64,000 nt of DNA from Corallococcus macrosporus. GTDB lineage: Bacteria > Myxococcota > Myxococcia > Myxococcales > Myxococcaceae. The notes under the pieces were generated by a model. The model ran no database searches and was not told where the DNA came from. It saw only the letters and a list, made by a program, of their open reading frames with translations. The stretch lies in assembly GCF_017302985.1 (NCBI RefSeq), contig NZ_JAFIMU010000003.1, positions 109,999-173,998 of the forward strand. Reading direction: 5' to 3'. Positions 18,201 to 25,598 of this stretch are shown piece after piece; position 1 is the first letter of the stretch; each line of letters starts with the position of its first letter. The translations under genes and the position numbers were made by a program.

Positions 18201-18923
18201 CTGGTGCGCGGCTGGAACAAGCTGGCGGAGGGCGTGCGCAAGGACACCGCGGTGCTCAACGCTTACGGCCACGCGCGCTTCCTGGCGCTGGAGCCCACGT
18301 GGAAGCGCTTCAGCGACATCAAGTTCACGCGCGTCTCCACCATCCGCCGCGACCTGCAGGCCAAGCAGAAGGAGATGCTGCGCGTGGAGAAGGAGTACGC
18401 GGCGGTGCTCGCCACGGGCTCCGGCGAGTGGGGCATCGCGGCGCTGACCCGCATCGGCCTCGCGTACGCGGACTTCGCCCGCAACATCATGGACTCGCCG
18501 GACCCCTCCGGGCTGGATGACGAACAGCTCAGCATGTACCGCGCGGAGCTGGAGAACCTGGCCATGCCGCTGGAGGAGAAGTCCAGCGAGGCGCTGGAGA
18601 AGGGCCTCCAGAAGGCCTACGAGCTGGGCATCTACAGCGAGTGGACGCTGGCCGCGCAGGATCAGATCAACAAGCTGCGCCCGGGCGCCTACGCCCAGGT
18701 GAAGCCGGTGACGTACCGGGGCAGCAGTGATTCGCGCATCGCCTCGGGCGTGCTGAAGGACCTCAACGGCCCCATCAGCGCCTCCGCGGAGCCCAAGCCC
18801 ACCGTCGCGCCGGCGGCGCCGGAGGCCGTGCCCGCCGAGGGCGCGAAGCCCGCCGCTCCGGAAGGGACGCCGGAGGCCGCGAAGCCCGAGCCCACCGCGT
18901 CGCTCGAGGGGGTTCAGCCGTGA
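15264..18923 (+). CDS. nfsD: NfsD, large periplasmic TPR protein
   Basis: About 1219 residues. Signal peptide (MKVVLRFGALAVGVALAAGG), a Lys/Ala-rich segment, then many TPR-type repeats across the protein (such as DEVLFSLGYNLYELNRREDA and AYIQLGNHYFENNKLAPAKE), Lys-rich interruptions near residues 570-595 and 830-870, and an Ala/Pro tail. It matches the large TPR protein NfsD, counterpart of GltD/AgnA in gliding. The ATG at 15264 follows AGGAG; an in-frame extension upstream lacks a signal peptide. Its stop overlaps the nfsE GTG by four bases. Confidence 0.83.
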   Translation: MKVVLRFGALAVGVALAAGGVGEAAEQTAPPRKVATKKSSSAKAAARKAEAASKKEEAKKAELPPGVAPQDMRKGPARVKPATAKFADMPRIADSKKDALADKKRDEAIEGFKRLIPKLQETSTQKAEMQYRLSELYWEKSKYLYTLEMEKFLAAEKAYDAAVARGEKATAPEQDHRESERYRAETMRIYEAILSEYPDYPARDEVLFSLGYNLYELNRREDAVARYEELIRDFPKSQFVPDAYIQLGNHYFENNKLAPAKENYEKARDSGVPKIYAYATYKLSWCDFNAGDLDAGLKKLHEVVDYASQRGEELGDLRTEALNDLTVFYVQLDQPKEALAYFKQKAPPKRQGRLLAKTAAGLVDAGHFDSAILVYRTLIDDAPMGANAPEYQQAVVRAFEGLRQRQQVRKEMKRMVDLYRPGGEWWTANASNAGVLRNAFSVTEEAMRVMVTEYHQEAQKTRQVETYRLARDIYKQYVDAFASSDNPEFVADSAFNIRFFYAEILWALEEWEAAAGEYDAVVAFKIPDRDSAKEVSNETYRKSAAYNAVLAYDKLVKIERGQLSKSDLKDGQKVDEKKDKGDVAKQKLVKRDAKEQAEQPLTKFEDRLVAACDTYNTLFPGNQDEIDLRYQAAVILYDRAHFVDAARRFGEIIEKFPEERRSRDAADLTMYVLESREEWQELNTLSRKFLGNKKLSKPGSDFALRVARVVEGSQYKYVDEVVYKKEKNPAKAAEEFLAFVTEFPKSENADRALTYAMVIAQEAGEVDKGITAGERVLKEYPNSNFELQTRYTLSGLYEKVAEFKKAAAMSESFVAEYDAAMKARESQSKKDKEKKASAVAKKDDTPGAVEDAESKRAQKAAERKAQVDAAGAWVADALFNAGVWYDGLGESQKAVNAWNNYLTRFKDRKDVPQVAFSIGLVWEKEKKWGDAARAFDRFVEDYGRDSRTAAGQPYLARYHQLLAYQKMKDVRGQEKAQDELVRGWNKLAEGVRKDTAVLNAYGHARFLALEPTWKRFSDIKFTRVSTIRRDLQAKQKEMLRVEKEYAAVLATGSGEWGIAALTRIGLAYADFARNIMDSPDPSGLDDEQLSMYRAELENLAMPLEEKSSEALEKGLQKAYELGIYSEWTLAAQDQINKLRPGAYAQVKPVTYRGSSDSRIASGVLKDLNGPISASAEPKPTVAPAAPEAVPAEGAKPAAPEGTPEAAKPEPTASLEGVQP

Positions 18924-20404
18924 AGACGAACCACAGCATCGACATCAGCAGCCAGTTGAAGGGGATGGGGACGACGGGGATGAACGGCTTTCGCACCAAG
19001 CGGATGTTCCTGGCGGGGGCCTTCGCCTTCGCCTTCACCACGGCCTGCGCCACGGGGCCCCGCCCCACGCCGGTCGCGATGAACACGGTGGAGAAGCCCG
19101 CCGTCACCGTGCCCGCCGCGCCCAAGGCCGCTCCGGCGGACAAGGGTGACGCCGACGGCCAGTTCGCCCAGGCCCTGCAGGCCTACGAGGCCGGGGACCT
19201 GGACGCCGCGCGCAAGGGCTTCGAGGCGGTTGTCTCCCTGGACCCCAAGGCGCTCAACGCCCGGTTCAACCTGGGCGTCATCGCGGAGAAGCAGGGCCGC
19301 CCGGCGGACGCCCGCGCGGCGTACGAGCAGGTGCTCGCCATCGACCCGGCGCACACGCCGTCGGTGATGAACCTGGGGCTGATGCACCGGCACGAGGGCC
19401 AGCTGGACGAGGCCCTGTCGCTGTACACGAAGGCGCTCCAGACGCCGGGCCACGAGCACGACGAGCCCGTGCTCAACGCGCTGGCCGCGACGTACCGGCT
19501 GGCGGGCAAGCTGGACGAGGCGGAGGCCACCGGCCGGCGCGTGCTCGCGCGCAGCAAGGACAACCCGGAGGCGTACAAGACGCTGGCGCTGGTGGCGTAC
19601 GACCGCGGCCAGTACCGCCTGGCGGAGTTGCTGGTCATCAACGCGCGCAAGGTCACGCCGGACGACCCGGCCATCTCCAACACGCTGGGGATGATCTACC
19701 TGAAGATGGACGACCGCCCGCGCGCCCTGGCCCAGTTCCAGAAGGCCGTGTCGCTGGATGACAACTTCGCGCCCGGCCACCTCAACCTGGGCGCCCTGGC
19801 GCTGAGCTACCGCGACTACGCGGGCGCGGAGAAGGCCTTCACCAAGGCCCTGTCCCTGGAGCCCGACGGCCTGGAGGGCCAGCTGTACCTGGCGTACGCG
19901 CTGGACGGCCAGAAGGGCGTGGATCCGAAGAAGGGCATGGCCGCGGGCGAGGCGTTCGAGAAGGTGCTCGCGCGCGCCGCGGACAAGCCGGAGGCGGTGT
20001 GCGGCGCGGGCTGGGCGTACGCGGCCGACCGCGTGGGCTTCGAGAAGGCCATCGCGTTCCTGGACCGCTGCAAGGAGCTGCCCGTCTCCACGGATCAGGA
20101 CAAGCAGCTCATCACCGCCAAGGTGAACGGCCTGCAGAACATGCTCAAGAACCCGCCGCCCGCGCCGGCTCCGGCCGCCGCCACGGCGGAGGCGGAGGGC
20201 GAGCCCAAGAAGGACGCGGCCGCCACCGGTGGCGCGGGTTCGTCCGTGATGAACCAGCTGCCCCAGGACGCCAACGCGCCCGAGCAGGAGGCCGCTCCGG
20301 CCGAAGGCACCGAGGCGGCTCCGGAAGCGGCTCCGGCGGCTCCCGCCGCTGACGAAGCGTCTGGCAATGGACAGGTGGCGCCCGCGCCTGTTCCGGCGCC
20401 CTGA
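18920..20404 (+). CDS. nfsE: NfsE, TPR lipoprotein
   Basis: Up to 494 residues. A lipoprotein signal (MFLAGAFAFAFTTAC) with a TTAC lipobox precedes an Ala/Pro linker and a run of TPRs (for example FAQALQAYEAGDLDAARKGF and ARFNLGVIAEKQGRPADARA), then an Ala/Glu/Pro tail. It matches NfsE, the lipoprotein equivalent of GltE. The GTG at 18920 overlaps the nfsD stop and has a good ribosome site (GAGGGGG); the ATG at 18980 would give a more usual short n-region before the lipobox. Either could be right. Confidence 0.82.
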   Translation: MKTNHSIDISSQLKGMGTTGMNGFRTKRMFLAGAFAFAFTTACATGPRPTPVAMNTVEKPAVTVPAAPKAAPADKGDADGQFAQALQAYEAGDLDAARKGFEAVVSLDPKALNARFNLGVIAEKQGRPADARAAYEQVLAIDPAHTPSVMNLGLMHRHEGQLDEALSLYTKALQTPGHEHDEPVLNALAATYRLAGKLDEAEATGRRVLARSKDNPEAYKTLALVAYDRGQYRLAELLVINARKVTPDDPAISNTLGMIYLKMDDRPRALAQFQKAVSLDDNFAPGHLNLGALALSYRDYAGAEKAFTKALSLEPDGLEGQLYLAYALDGQKGVDPKKGMAAGEAFEKVLARAADKPEAVCGAGWAYAADRVGFEKAIAFLDRCKELPVSTDQDKQLITAKVNGLQNMLKNPPPAPAPAAATAEAEGEPKKDAAATGGAGSSVMNQLPQDANAPEQEAAPAEGTEAAPEAAPAAPAADEASGNGQVAPAPVPAP

Positions 20405-20414
20405 AGAAACAACA

Positions 20415-20443
20415 GTCGCCCTGGCGGGAAGGACGAGAACTTT
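20415..20443 (+). promoter_or_regulatory. Repeated nfs element, copy B (upstream of nfsF)
   Basis: GTCGCCCTGGCGGG followed by AAGGACGAGAACTTT. It matches copy A (11250-11279) at about five bases in six, allowing one single-base gap. It lies just after the nfsE stop and ends 118 bases before the nfsF ATG, close to copy A's distance from nfsA. Confidence 0.5.
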
Positions 20444-20561
20444 CTTCCCGCCTCCAGGCCCCCAGGTGCAAGCGGCCGGGCGACTCCCTTAGAATCCAGG
20501 GACTTGGAGTTGGTGCGAGCCCTGCAATGGAAGCGCGAAGCGGGCCTGGCGGAGACATCAC

Positions 20562-20849
20562 ATGAAACGACTGCTGGCAGCGATGGTGATGGTGGGCGGA
20601 CTGGGAGTGGCGGCTCCCGCCCTGGCGCAGGACAGCGGCAAGGACTCGGTGAAGATCATCCAGGAGGAGGATCGCACCGTGTACCGCAAGAAGACGGTGA
20701 TTGATTTCACGGACGTCGCGGTCGAGGGCGAGCTCACGAAGCCGGAAGGCTCCTACGTGCTCAACCGCAAGAAGACGGATTTCCAGAGTCTCATCAAGGT
20801 CCGGGAGAACTTCGACCCGGAGCTTCAGAAGTCAGCGGACAATCTTTAG
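20562..20849 (+). CDS. nfsF: NfsF, small exported protein
   Basis: 95 residues with a clear signal peptide (MKRLLAAMVMVGGLGVAAPA, cleavage near ALA-QD) and a short charged mature part. It occupies the nfsF position and resembles GltF, a small periplasmic member of the gliding locus. The 157-base gap before it holds element B and a TAGAAT hexamer at 20490-20495 that could be a -10 box, so an internal promoter is possible. The start ATG has only a weak GGAG site. Confidence 0.78.
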   Translation: MKRLLAAMVMVGGLGVAAPALAQDSGKDSVKIIQEEDRTVYRKKTVIDFTDVAVEGELTKPEGSYVLNRKKTDFQSLIKVRENFDPELQKSADNL

Positions 20850-20905
20850 ACGGCACAGGTGGCGTTGAACGTTTTCGGGACGGGAAGGGAAGAAGGAAGA
20901 ACTTC

Positions 20906-22996
20906 ATGGCGGCGGCGAGAAAAAACGGTTTGACGCTTCGGATCACCACCCCCGACGGCTCCATCCAGGAGACGGTTTCGGAGGCGGAGAGTGTCATCGT
21001 GGGGTCGGGCGCCCAGGCGGCGGTGAAGATTCAGGATCCGCGCGTGTCCAACCTCCACGTGATGCTGAAGGTGGACAACGATGGCTCCGTGACGGCCATC
21101 GACCTGGGCAGTGAAGGCGGCACCCAGGTGTCCGGGCAGAAGCTCATCATCCCCACGGCGCTCAAGCCCGGGGACGTGCTCACGGTGGGCACCTCGCAGG
21201 TGGAGGTGCTCTTCGGTGACGCGCCCCGGCCGGTGGCTCCGGCGGCGGCGGTGGCCCAGCCCGGCGTGTTCCAGCAGCGCCCGGTGATGCCACCCACGGC
21301 TCCGGTGCCGCCTCCGGCGGTTTCCCACGCGGCTCCGGCAGCGCACGCGGCGCCGGTGCCTCCGAACATGCGGCAGGCGCCTCCGCCTCCGCGGCCCGCG
21401 ATGAACGCGGCGCCCTCGGCGAACGTGGTGGGCACGGTCAGCACGCCGCGCTCCGCTCCGGCGGGCGCGCTGGGCACCCAGGTGGCGACGAACGTGACGT
21501 CCACCCCGGTGTTCGGTCCTCCGGCGCCTCCGGTGGCGGCGCGCAAGGCCACGCCTCCCCAGGTGGCGGCGGCCCGGAAGCCGCAGCCTCCGCCGCACCT
21601 GCAGGAGCCGCTGCCCCGGGACGCGCAGCCGACGCCCGACGCGAAGGTGCTGCAGGTCTCCATGCTCTGGGGCGACCAGATGCTGGAGGTCCAGCACTTC
21701 AAGGACGGCGCGCCGGTCACCATCGGCGAGGGCGCCAAGAACACCTTCACGGTGTACTCGCCGCAGGTGGGCAAGCGCCACGTGCTCGCGGTGAGCAAGG
21801 GCGACAAGCTGGAGCTGCGCGCTCCGGCGGGCTCCGGCGTGTTCGTCACCAACAACGGCGACGTGCGCACGAAGGACGCGCTGCGCGCCGCGGGCCAGCT
21901 CAACAACGCCACGCCGGACCAGGAGCAGCTCTTCACCCTGGGCCTGCATGACCGGGCGGAGGTGTCGCTGGGCACCGTGGCGTTCGTGATGCGCTACGTG
22001 AAGCCGTCGCCGGCCATCCTGGCGACGTCGCTGGCGGATCGCGACTTCGGCTTCTTCAAGATCGCCGCCATCTGCATCCTCGCCGCCGCCGCGTTCGTCA
22101 CCGCCATGGTGCTGACGCCGCACACGGAGACGAAGTCCGCGGACGACGTCTTCGAGTCCCAGCAGCGCGTGGCCAAGTTCCTCATCGCCCCGCAGAAGAA
22201 GGAGGAGGCGAAGAAGCTCCAGCTCTCCGGCGTGGAAGAGGGCGCCAAGGCCAAGGACGAAGAGGGCAAGTTCGGCAAGCAGGAGGCGAAGCAGGAGGAG
22301 GCCGCGCCCTCCAAGCCGGGCACCCCGGTGGTGGACAAGAGCAAGAAGGAGAAGGACCGCCAGGTGGTGGGCAAGGTGGGCCTCCTCGGCGCGCTCAAGG
22401 GCATGAAGGGTGGCGCGTCGGACGTGTTCGGTCCGGGCGGCATCGGCACCGGCATCAACAACTCGCTGGGCGGCCTCAAGGGCGGCGCGGCCATGGGTGA
22501 CGCGCACGGCGTGGGCGGCCTGGGTTCGCGTGGTACGGGCAACGGCGGTGGCGGCACGGCGCTGGGCATCGGCGGCCTGGGCACCCAGGGCAACGGCCGG
22601 GGCACGGGCGGCTCGGGCGGCATCGACCTGGGCGGCCGTGGCAAGTCCGTCACCAAGGTCATCCCCGGCAAGACGACGGTGATTGGCGGCCTGGACAAGG
22701 ACGTCATCGCCAAGGTCATCCGGCGGCACCAGAACGAGATCAAGTACTGCTACGAGTCGGAGCTGAACAAGAACCCGGCGCTGGCAGGCAAGGTCGCGGT
22801 GGCCTTCACCATCGACCCGGCGGGCGCGGTGGCGGACGCCAGCGTGTCGGAGTCCACGCTGGGCAGCACCCCGGCGGAGCAGTGCATGATCTCCCGCATC
22901 CGCCGCTGGAAGTTCCCGGAGCCCAAGGGCGGCGGCGTGGTGAACGTGACGTACCCCTGGCTGTTCTCGCCCTCGGGCGCGGACGCCGCTGAGTAG
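20906..22996 (+). CDS. nfsG: NfsG, FHA/TonB-like inner-membrane protein
   Basis: 696 residues. An N-terminal FHA domain (about 8-100; DPRVSNLHVMLKVDNDGSVT) binds phospho-threonine in this family. A Pro/Ala-rich linker, a second FHA-like part (about 245-340), one membrane helix (about 381-402), a Lys/Glu segment, a Gly-rich stretch and a C-terminal AgmX/PglI-type TonB-like domain (VIRRHQNEIKYCYESELNKN ... RIRRWKFPEPKGGG) follow. It matches NfsG/GltG, which link cytoplasm to periplasm and connect to the proton-driven AglRQS motor in M. xanthus. Start ATG at 20906, 56 bases after nfsF. Confidence 0.87.
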   Translation: MAAARKNGLTLRITTPDGSIQETVSEAESVIVGSGAQAAVKIQDPRVSNLHVMLKVDNDGSVTAIDLGSEGGTQVSGQKLIIPTALKPGDVLTVGTSQVEVLFGDAPRPVAPAAAVAQPGVFQQRPVMPPTAPVPPPAVSHAAPAAHAAPVPPNMRQAPPPPRPAMNAAPSANVVGTVSTPRSAPAGALGTQVATNVTSTPVFGPPAPPVAARKATPPQVAAARKPQPPPHLQEPLPRDAQPTPDAKVLQVSMLWGDQMLEVQHFKDGAPVTIGEGAKNTFTVYSPQVGKRHVLAVSKGDKLELRAPAGSGVFVTNNGDVRTKDALRAAGQLNNATPDQEQLFTLGLHDRAEVSLGTVAFVMRYVKPSPAILATSLADRDFGFFKIAAICILAAAAFVTAMVLTPHTETKSADDVFESQQRVAKFLIAPQKKEEAKKLQLSGVEEGAKAKDEEGKFGKQEAKQEEAAPSKPGTPVVDKSKKEKDRQVVGKVGLLGALKGMKGGASDVFGPGGIGTGINNSLGGLKGGAAMGDAHGVGGLGSRGTGNGGGGTALGIGGLGTQGNGRGTGGSGGIDLGGRGKSVTKVIPGKTTVIGGLDKDVIAKVIRRHQNEIKYCYESELNKNPALAGKVAVAFTIDPAGAVADASVSESTLGSTPAEQCMISRIRRWKFPEPKGGGVVNVTYPWLFSPSGADAAE

Positions 22997-23031
22997 TCCG
23001 GGGCGCGATCCGTAGACTGGAAGACCGAAGT

Positions 23032-23067
23032 GGCGTGGACGAAACGGTCCACGCCATTTTCGTTTTT
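23032..23067 (+). terminator. Intrinsic terminator between nfsG and nfsH
   Basis: GGCGTGGAC-GAAACG-GTCCACGCC is a perfect nine-pair stem with a six-base loop, followed by ATTTTCGTTTTT. It is the best rho-independent terminator in the window and lies inside the nfs locus, 114 bases before the nfsH start. Confidence 0.8.
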
Positions 23068-23145
23068 CCCCGCTGCCGTTTCGTGCCGGGCATCACTACT
23101 GTCCGTGCCGCTGCTGCCCGGAGTGCGAGGGAGCAGGAGGACAAC

Positions 23146-23760
23146 GTGACGGGAGGAGTCGTGAGGAAGTCGCTGCTGTTGGCCGCGTTCGCGCTGGCGA
23201 CGCCGGCCCTGGGAGCCACCCCGCCGGAGGGCGTCCCGTTCGAGCCGCGCCGGGGGTTCTTCACCGAGACCGACGTCGGGGTGTTCTTCACGGTGGGCGG
23301 CGAGAACAGCTACTCCAACGCGCAGTCGTACGTGCAGCTGGGCATCGGCTACGACCTGACGGAGCGGCTGTCGCTGGGCGCTCACTTCGCGTTGGGCTCG
23401 TCCGCGCAGAACTGCTTCGCGGGCTACCTGCCGGACTCCAACGTCTGCGCGCTGTCGGACAACTTCACGGTGGCCTTCGGCAACCTGACGGCCGCGTACC
23501 ACGTGCAGCTGGCCCACCGCTTCTACCTGACGCCCAAGGTGACCGCGGGCTACACGCGCCTGGACCCCACGCCGGTGGATCCGGACGAGGGCGACCCGGG
23601 CCGCTCCATCAACGCCTTCAACGCGGGCCTGGGCGTGGGCGTGGAGTACGCCACGTCCTTCGACCACTTCTCCGTCGGCGCGGACCTGCTCGGGCGCTAC
23701 ATCATCGGGCCCAACATCATGTCCTTCGCCGTGTTCCCGCGCGTGAAGTACACGTTCTGA
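23146..23760 (+). CDS. nfsH: NfsH, outer-membrane beta-barrel protein
   Basis: About 204 residues. Signal peptide (VRKSLLLAAFALATPALGA), then beta-barrel strands such as YVQLGIGYDLTERLSLGAHF and a terminal VFPRVKYTF ending in Phe. It matches NfsH, paralogue of the GltH barrel. GTG at 23146 is chosen because AGGAGG lies five bases before it; a GTG five codons on is an alternative. The terminator at 23032-23067 suggests it is expressed by read-through or from its own promoter. It converges with the AraC-type gene, ending five bases from that gene's stop. Confidence 0.8.
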   Translation: MTGGVVRKSLLLAAFALATPALGATPPEGVPFEPRRGFFTETDVGVFFTVGGENSYSNAQSYVQLGIGYDLTERLSLGAHFALGSSAQNCFAGYLPDSNVCALSDNFTVAFGNLTAAYHVQLAHRFYLTPKVTAGYTRLDPTPVDPDEGDPGRSINAFNAGLGVGVEYATSFDHFSVGADLLGRYIIGPNIMSFAVFPRVKYTF

Positions 23761-23765
23761 AGCCT

Positions 23766-24584
23766 TCAGCGCCGCGCCGCCTGCCGGGCGTATCCGGCGG
23801 GCGTGTGGCCCACGACGCGGCGGAAGTCGCGGATGAAGTGGGCCTGATCGAAGTAGCCCAGCTCCAGCGCCAGCCGCGCCAGCTCCGGCGGCGGTGATTC
23901 GCGCAGCCGCTCCGCGGCTTCCTGCAGCCGGTAGCGCTGGATGACCCACTTGGGGCTCACGCCCACGTAGCGGTTGAACAGCCGCTGCAGCGTGCGCAGG
24001 CCCGGGGCGTCCGGCGTGAGCAGGTCCTCCACCTTCGTCACCGCGCGGTCCTCCAGGATGCGTGTGATGAGCCCCTGCACCCGCGCCACGTTCGGATCCG
24101 GCGCGGGCCGGTGCGCCCGCAGGAAGGCTTCCGCCAGGGCGATGCGCTCCGCGTCCGCGTCGCGCGTGACGTCCGTGGCGAGGATGGCCGCCTCCAGCTC
24201 GCGCGCCGCCGGGCCCAGCAGCGGCGCCGGGGGCACGGTGCGCTGCGTGAGGGCGGACATGGGCGTGCCCACGAAGGGGAAGAAGCCCCCGGGGCGGAAC
24301 TTGATGCCGAACACGCCGCCCAGCCCCTCCACCGTGATGGAGAAGCGGTCCCGGTTCACACCGCCGATGCGGGACGTGCCGTCCTGGAAGGTCCAGTGAA
24401 CGGACGGGTGGGGGAGGGTCTGCTGGAGGGAGGGCGGCTGGCCGCGCAGGTCCCAGCGCACGGCCCAGAAGTGCTCGACCCAGGGGCGCAGGTCCTGCGC
24501 GGGCAGGACGCGGACGTGCACGAAGTCGCGGGGATCCGCGCGCGGATACAACAGGCCCCGAGGCTTGCCCGCGTTCGATTCCAC
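23766..24584 (-). CDS. AraC family transcriptional regulator
   Basis: 272 residues. The N-terminal half resembles the DUF6597-type ligand part of many AraC regulators (LRPWVEHFWAVRWDLRGQPP); the C-terminal ~100 residues hold two helix-turn-helices, including LRTLQRLFNRYVGVSPKWVI and the signature ARLALELGYFDQAHFIRDFR ... VGHTPAGYARQ. It should bind DNA as a transcription activator of unknown targets. Start is a GTG at 24582-24584 with a weak AGG site. Divergent from the secreted protein gene, so auto- or cross-regulation is possible. Confidence 0.85.
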   Translation of the reverse strand: MESNAGKPRGLLYPRADPRDFVHVRVLPAQDLRPWVEHFWAVRWDLRGQPPSLQQTLPHPSVHWTFQDGTSRIGGVNRDRFSITVEGLGGVFGIKFRPGGFFPFVGTPMSALTQRTVPPAPLLGPAARELEAAILATDVTRDADAERIALAEAFLRAHRPAPDPNVARVQGLITRILEDRAVTKVEDLLTPDAPGLRTLQRLFNRYVGVSPKWVIQRYRLQEAAERLRESPPPELARLALELGYFDQAHFIRDFRRVVGHTPAGYARQAARR

Positions 24585-24710
24585 CGGACCTGGCTTCTAC
24601 CACCGCTTCGACGGACGGCGGACACGGGCCGCGACCGGGGGGCGGATTCAGCTCCCCAGGCCGTGTGCCCACCGTGGAGGGCACCCTCGCAGCCCCTTCC
24701 AGGTACGCCC

Positions 24711-25517
24711 ATGACCCCCGTCGTCCGTTCCCGCGCTCGCGCGTGGGTGCTGATGCTGTCGTTGCTGTCCGTCCCCGCGCTGGCGCAGGGACTCCCCGGC
24801 CTGCCGCCACCCGAAGCCTGCTGGAACGCGGTGCCGGACGAGGACCATGACGGCCTGGGGGACAGCTGCGAGCTTCAGGTGGCCGCGGCCTTCATGCCCA
24901 CGCTGTGGATTGCCCAGGGAGAGAAGGGCGTGGACCGCCGGGCCTACTTCGCGGCGCGACCCCTGAACTCCGCGCTGCGCACGCTGCGCATCTTCTACCT
25001 GGACGCCTACTTCGAGGACCACGGCATCCCCAGCCTGGGCATCTTCAACGTCTTCGCGCACGACGGGGACTCCGAGTTCCAGGTGCTGGACGTGCACTAT
25101 GCCGACGGCCGCTGGTACCTGGACCAGGCCTTCCTGTCCGCGCACCTGGAGACGGCGTGCGACGCGTCGGGCTGGTACTCCTACGCGCAGCTCGAGTACG
25201 CGGGCGAGTTCCGGGGCGCGCCGCGCATCTACGTGGCCGTGAACAAGCACGGCGCCTACAACTCGAAGGCCACCTGCGACCGGGGCTGCTACTTCACCGA
25301 CAGCTGCTCCCAGGGACGGCAGGAGGCGCTGGATCCGGTGAACCGGCTCGCGGCCCGCAACGTGGGCTCGCTGGGCGCGCCGTTGATCAACGCCGTCACC
25401 CTGAATGGCCAGACGGAGCGGCTGCTGGACGACGTGGAGTTCAAGGGCTGGGACGACCAGGCGGCCCGGAGCAACTCCACGCCCTACCGCGCGCGCCTGG
25501 CCCGCTTCGGCTTCTAG
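24711..25517 (+). CDS. Secreted protein, possibly Vps62/NPP1-like fold
   Basis: 268 residues. Signal peptide (RAWVLMLSLLSVPALAQG), then an acidic calcium-type loop (DEDHDGLGDSCE), a central HDGDSEFQVLDVHYADGRWY segment and IYVAVNKHGAYNSKATCDRG with several Cys that may form disulfides (CDRGCYFTDSC). The His-Asp and later NKHGAY pattern recalls Vps62/NPP1-like secreted proteins, but the match is weak. Exported and probably disulfide bonded; role unknown. It converges with typA; a strong hairpin separates them. Confidence 0.65.
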   Translation: MTPVVRSRARAWVLMLSLLSVPALAQGLPGLPPPEACWNAVPDEDHDGLGDSCELQVAAAFMPTLWIAQGEKGVDRRAYFAARPLNSALRTLRIFYLDAYFEDHGIPSLGIFNVFAHDGDSEFQVLDVHYADGRWYLDQAFLSAHLETACDASGWYSYAQLEYAGEFRGAPRIYVAVNKHGAYNSKATCDRGCYFTDSCSQGRQEALDPVNRLAARNVGSLGAPLINAVTLNGQTERLLDDVEFKGWDDQAARSNSTPYRARLARFGF

Positions 25518-25535
25518 CGGCCCCGGAACGAAGAA

Positions 25536-25569
25536 GGGGCCGCCACCCGGTGTGTCGGGTGGCGGCCCC
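25536..25569. terminator. Bidirectional terminator between convergent genes
   Basis: Perfect 14-base arms GGGGCCGCCACCCG and CGGGTGGCGGCCCC around a six-base loop. On the minus strand it is followed by TTCTTCGTT, fitting termination of typA. Confidence 0.75.
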
Positions 25570-25598
25570 TGGAAGCTTCAGGCGTTCAAGGCGAAGGA

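Noticed and set aside
15171..18272. Open frame of 1033 codons antisense to nfsD
   Set aside because: Low-complexity Leu/Val/Arg/His sequence mirrors the codon pattern of nfsD; no ribosome site.
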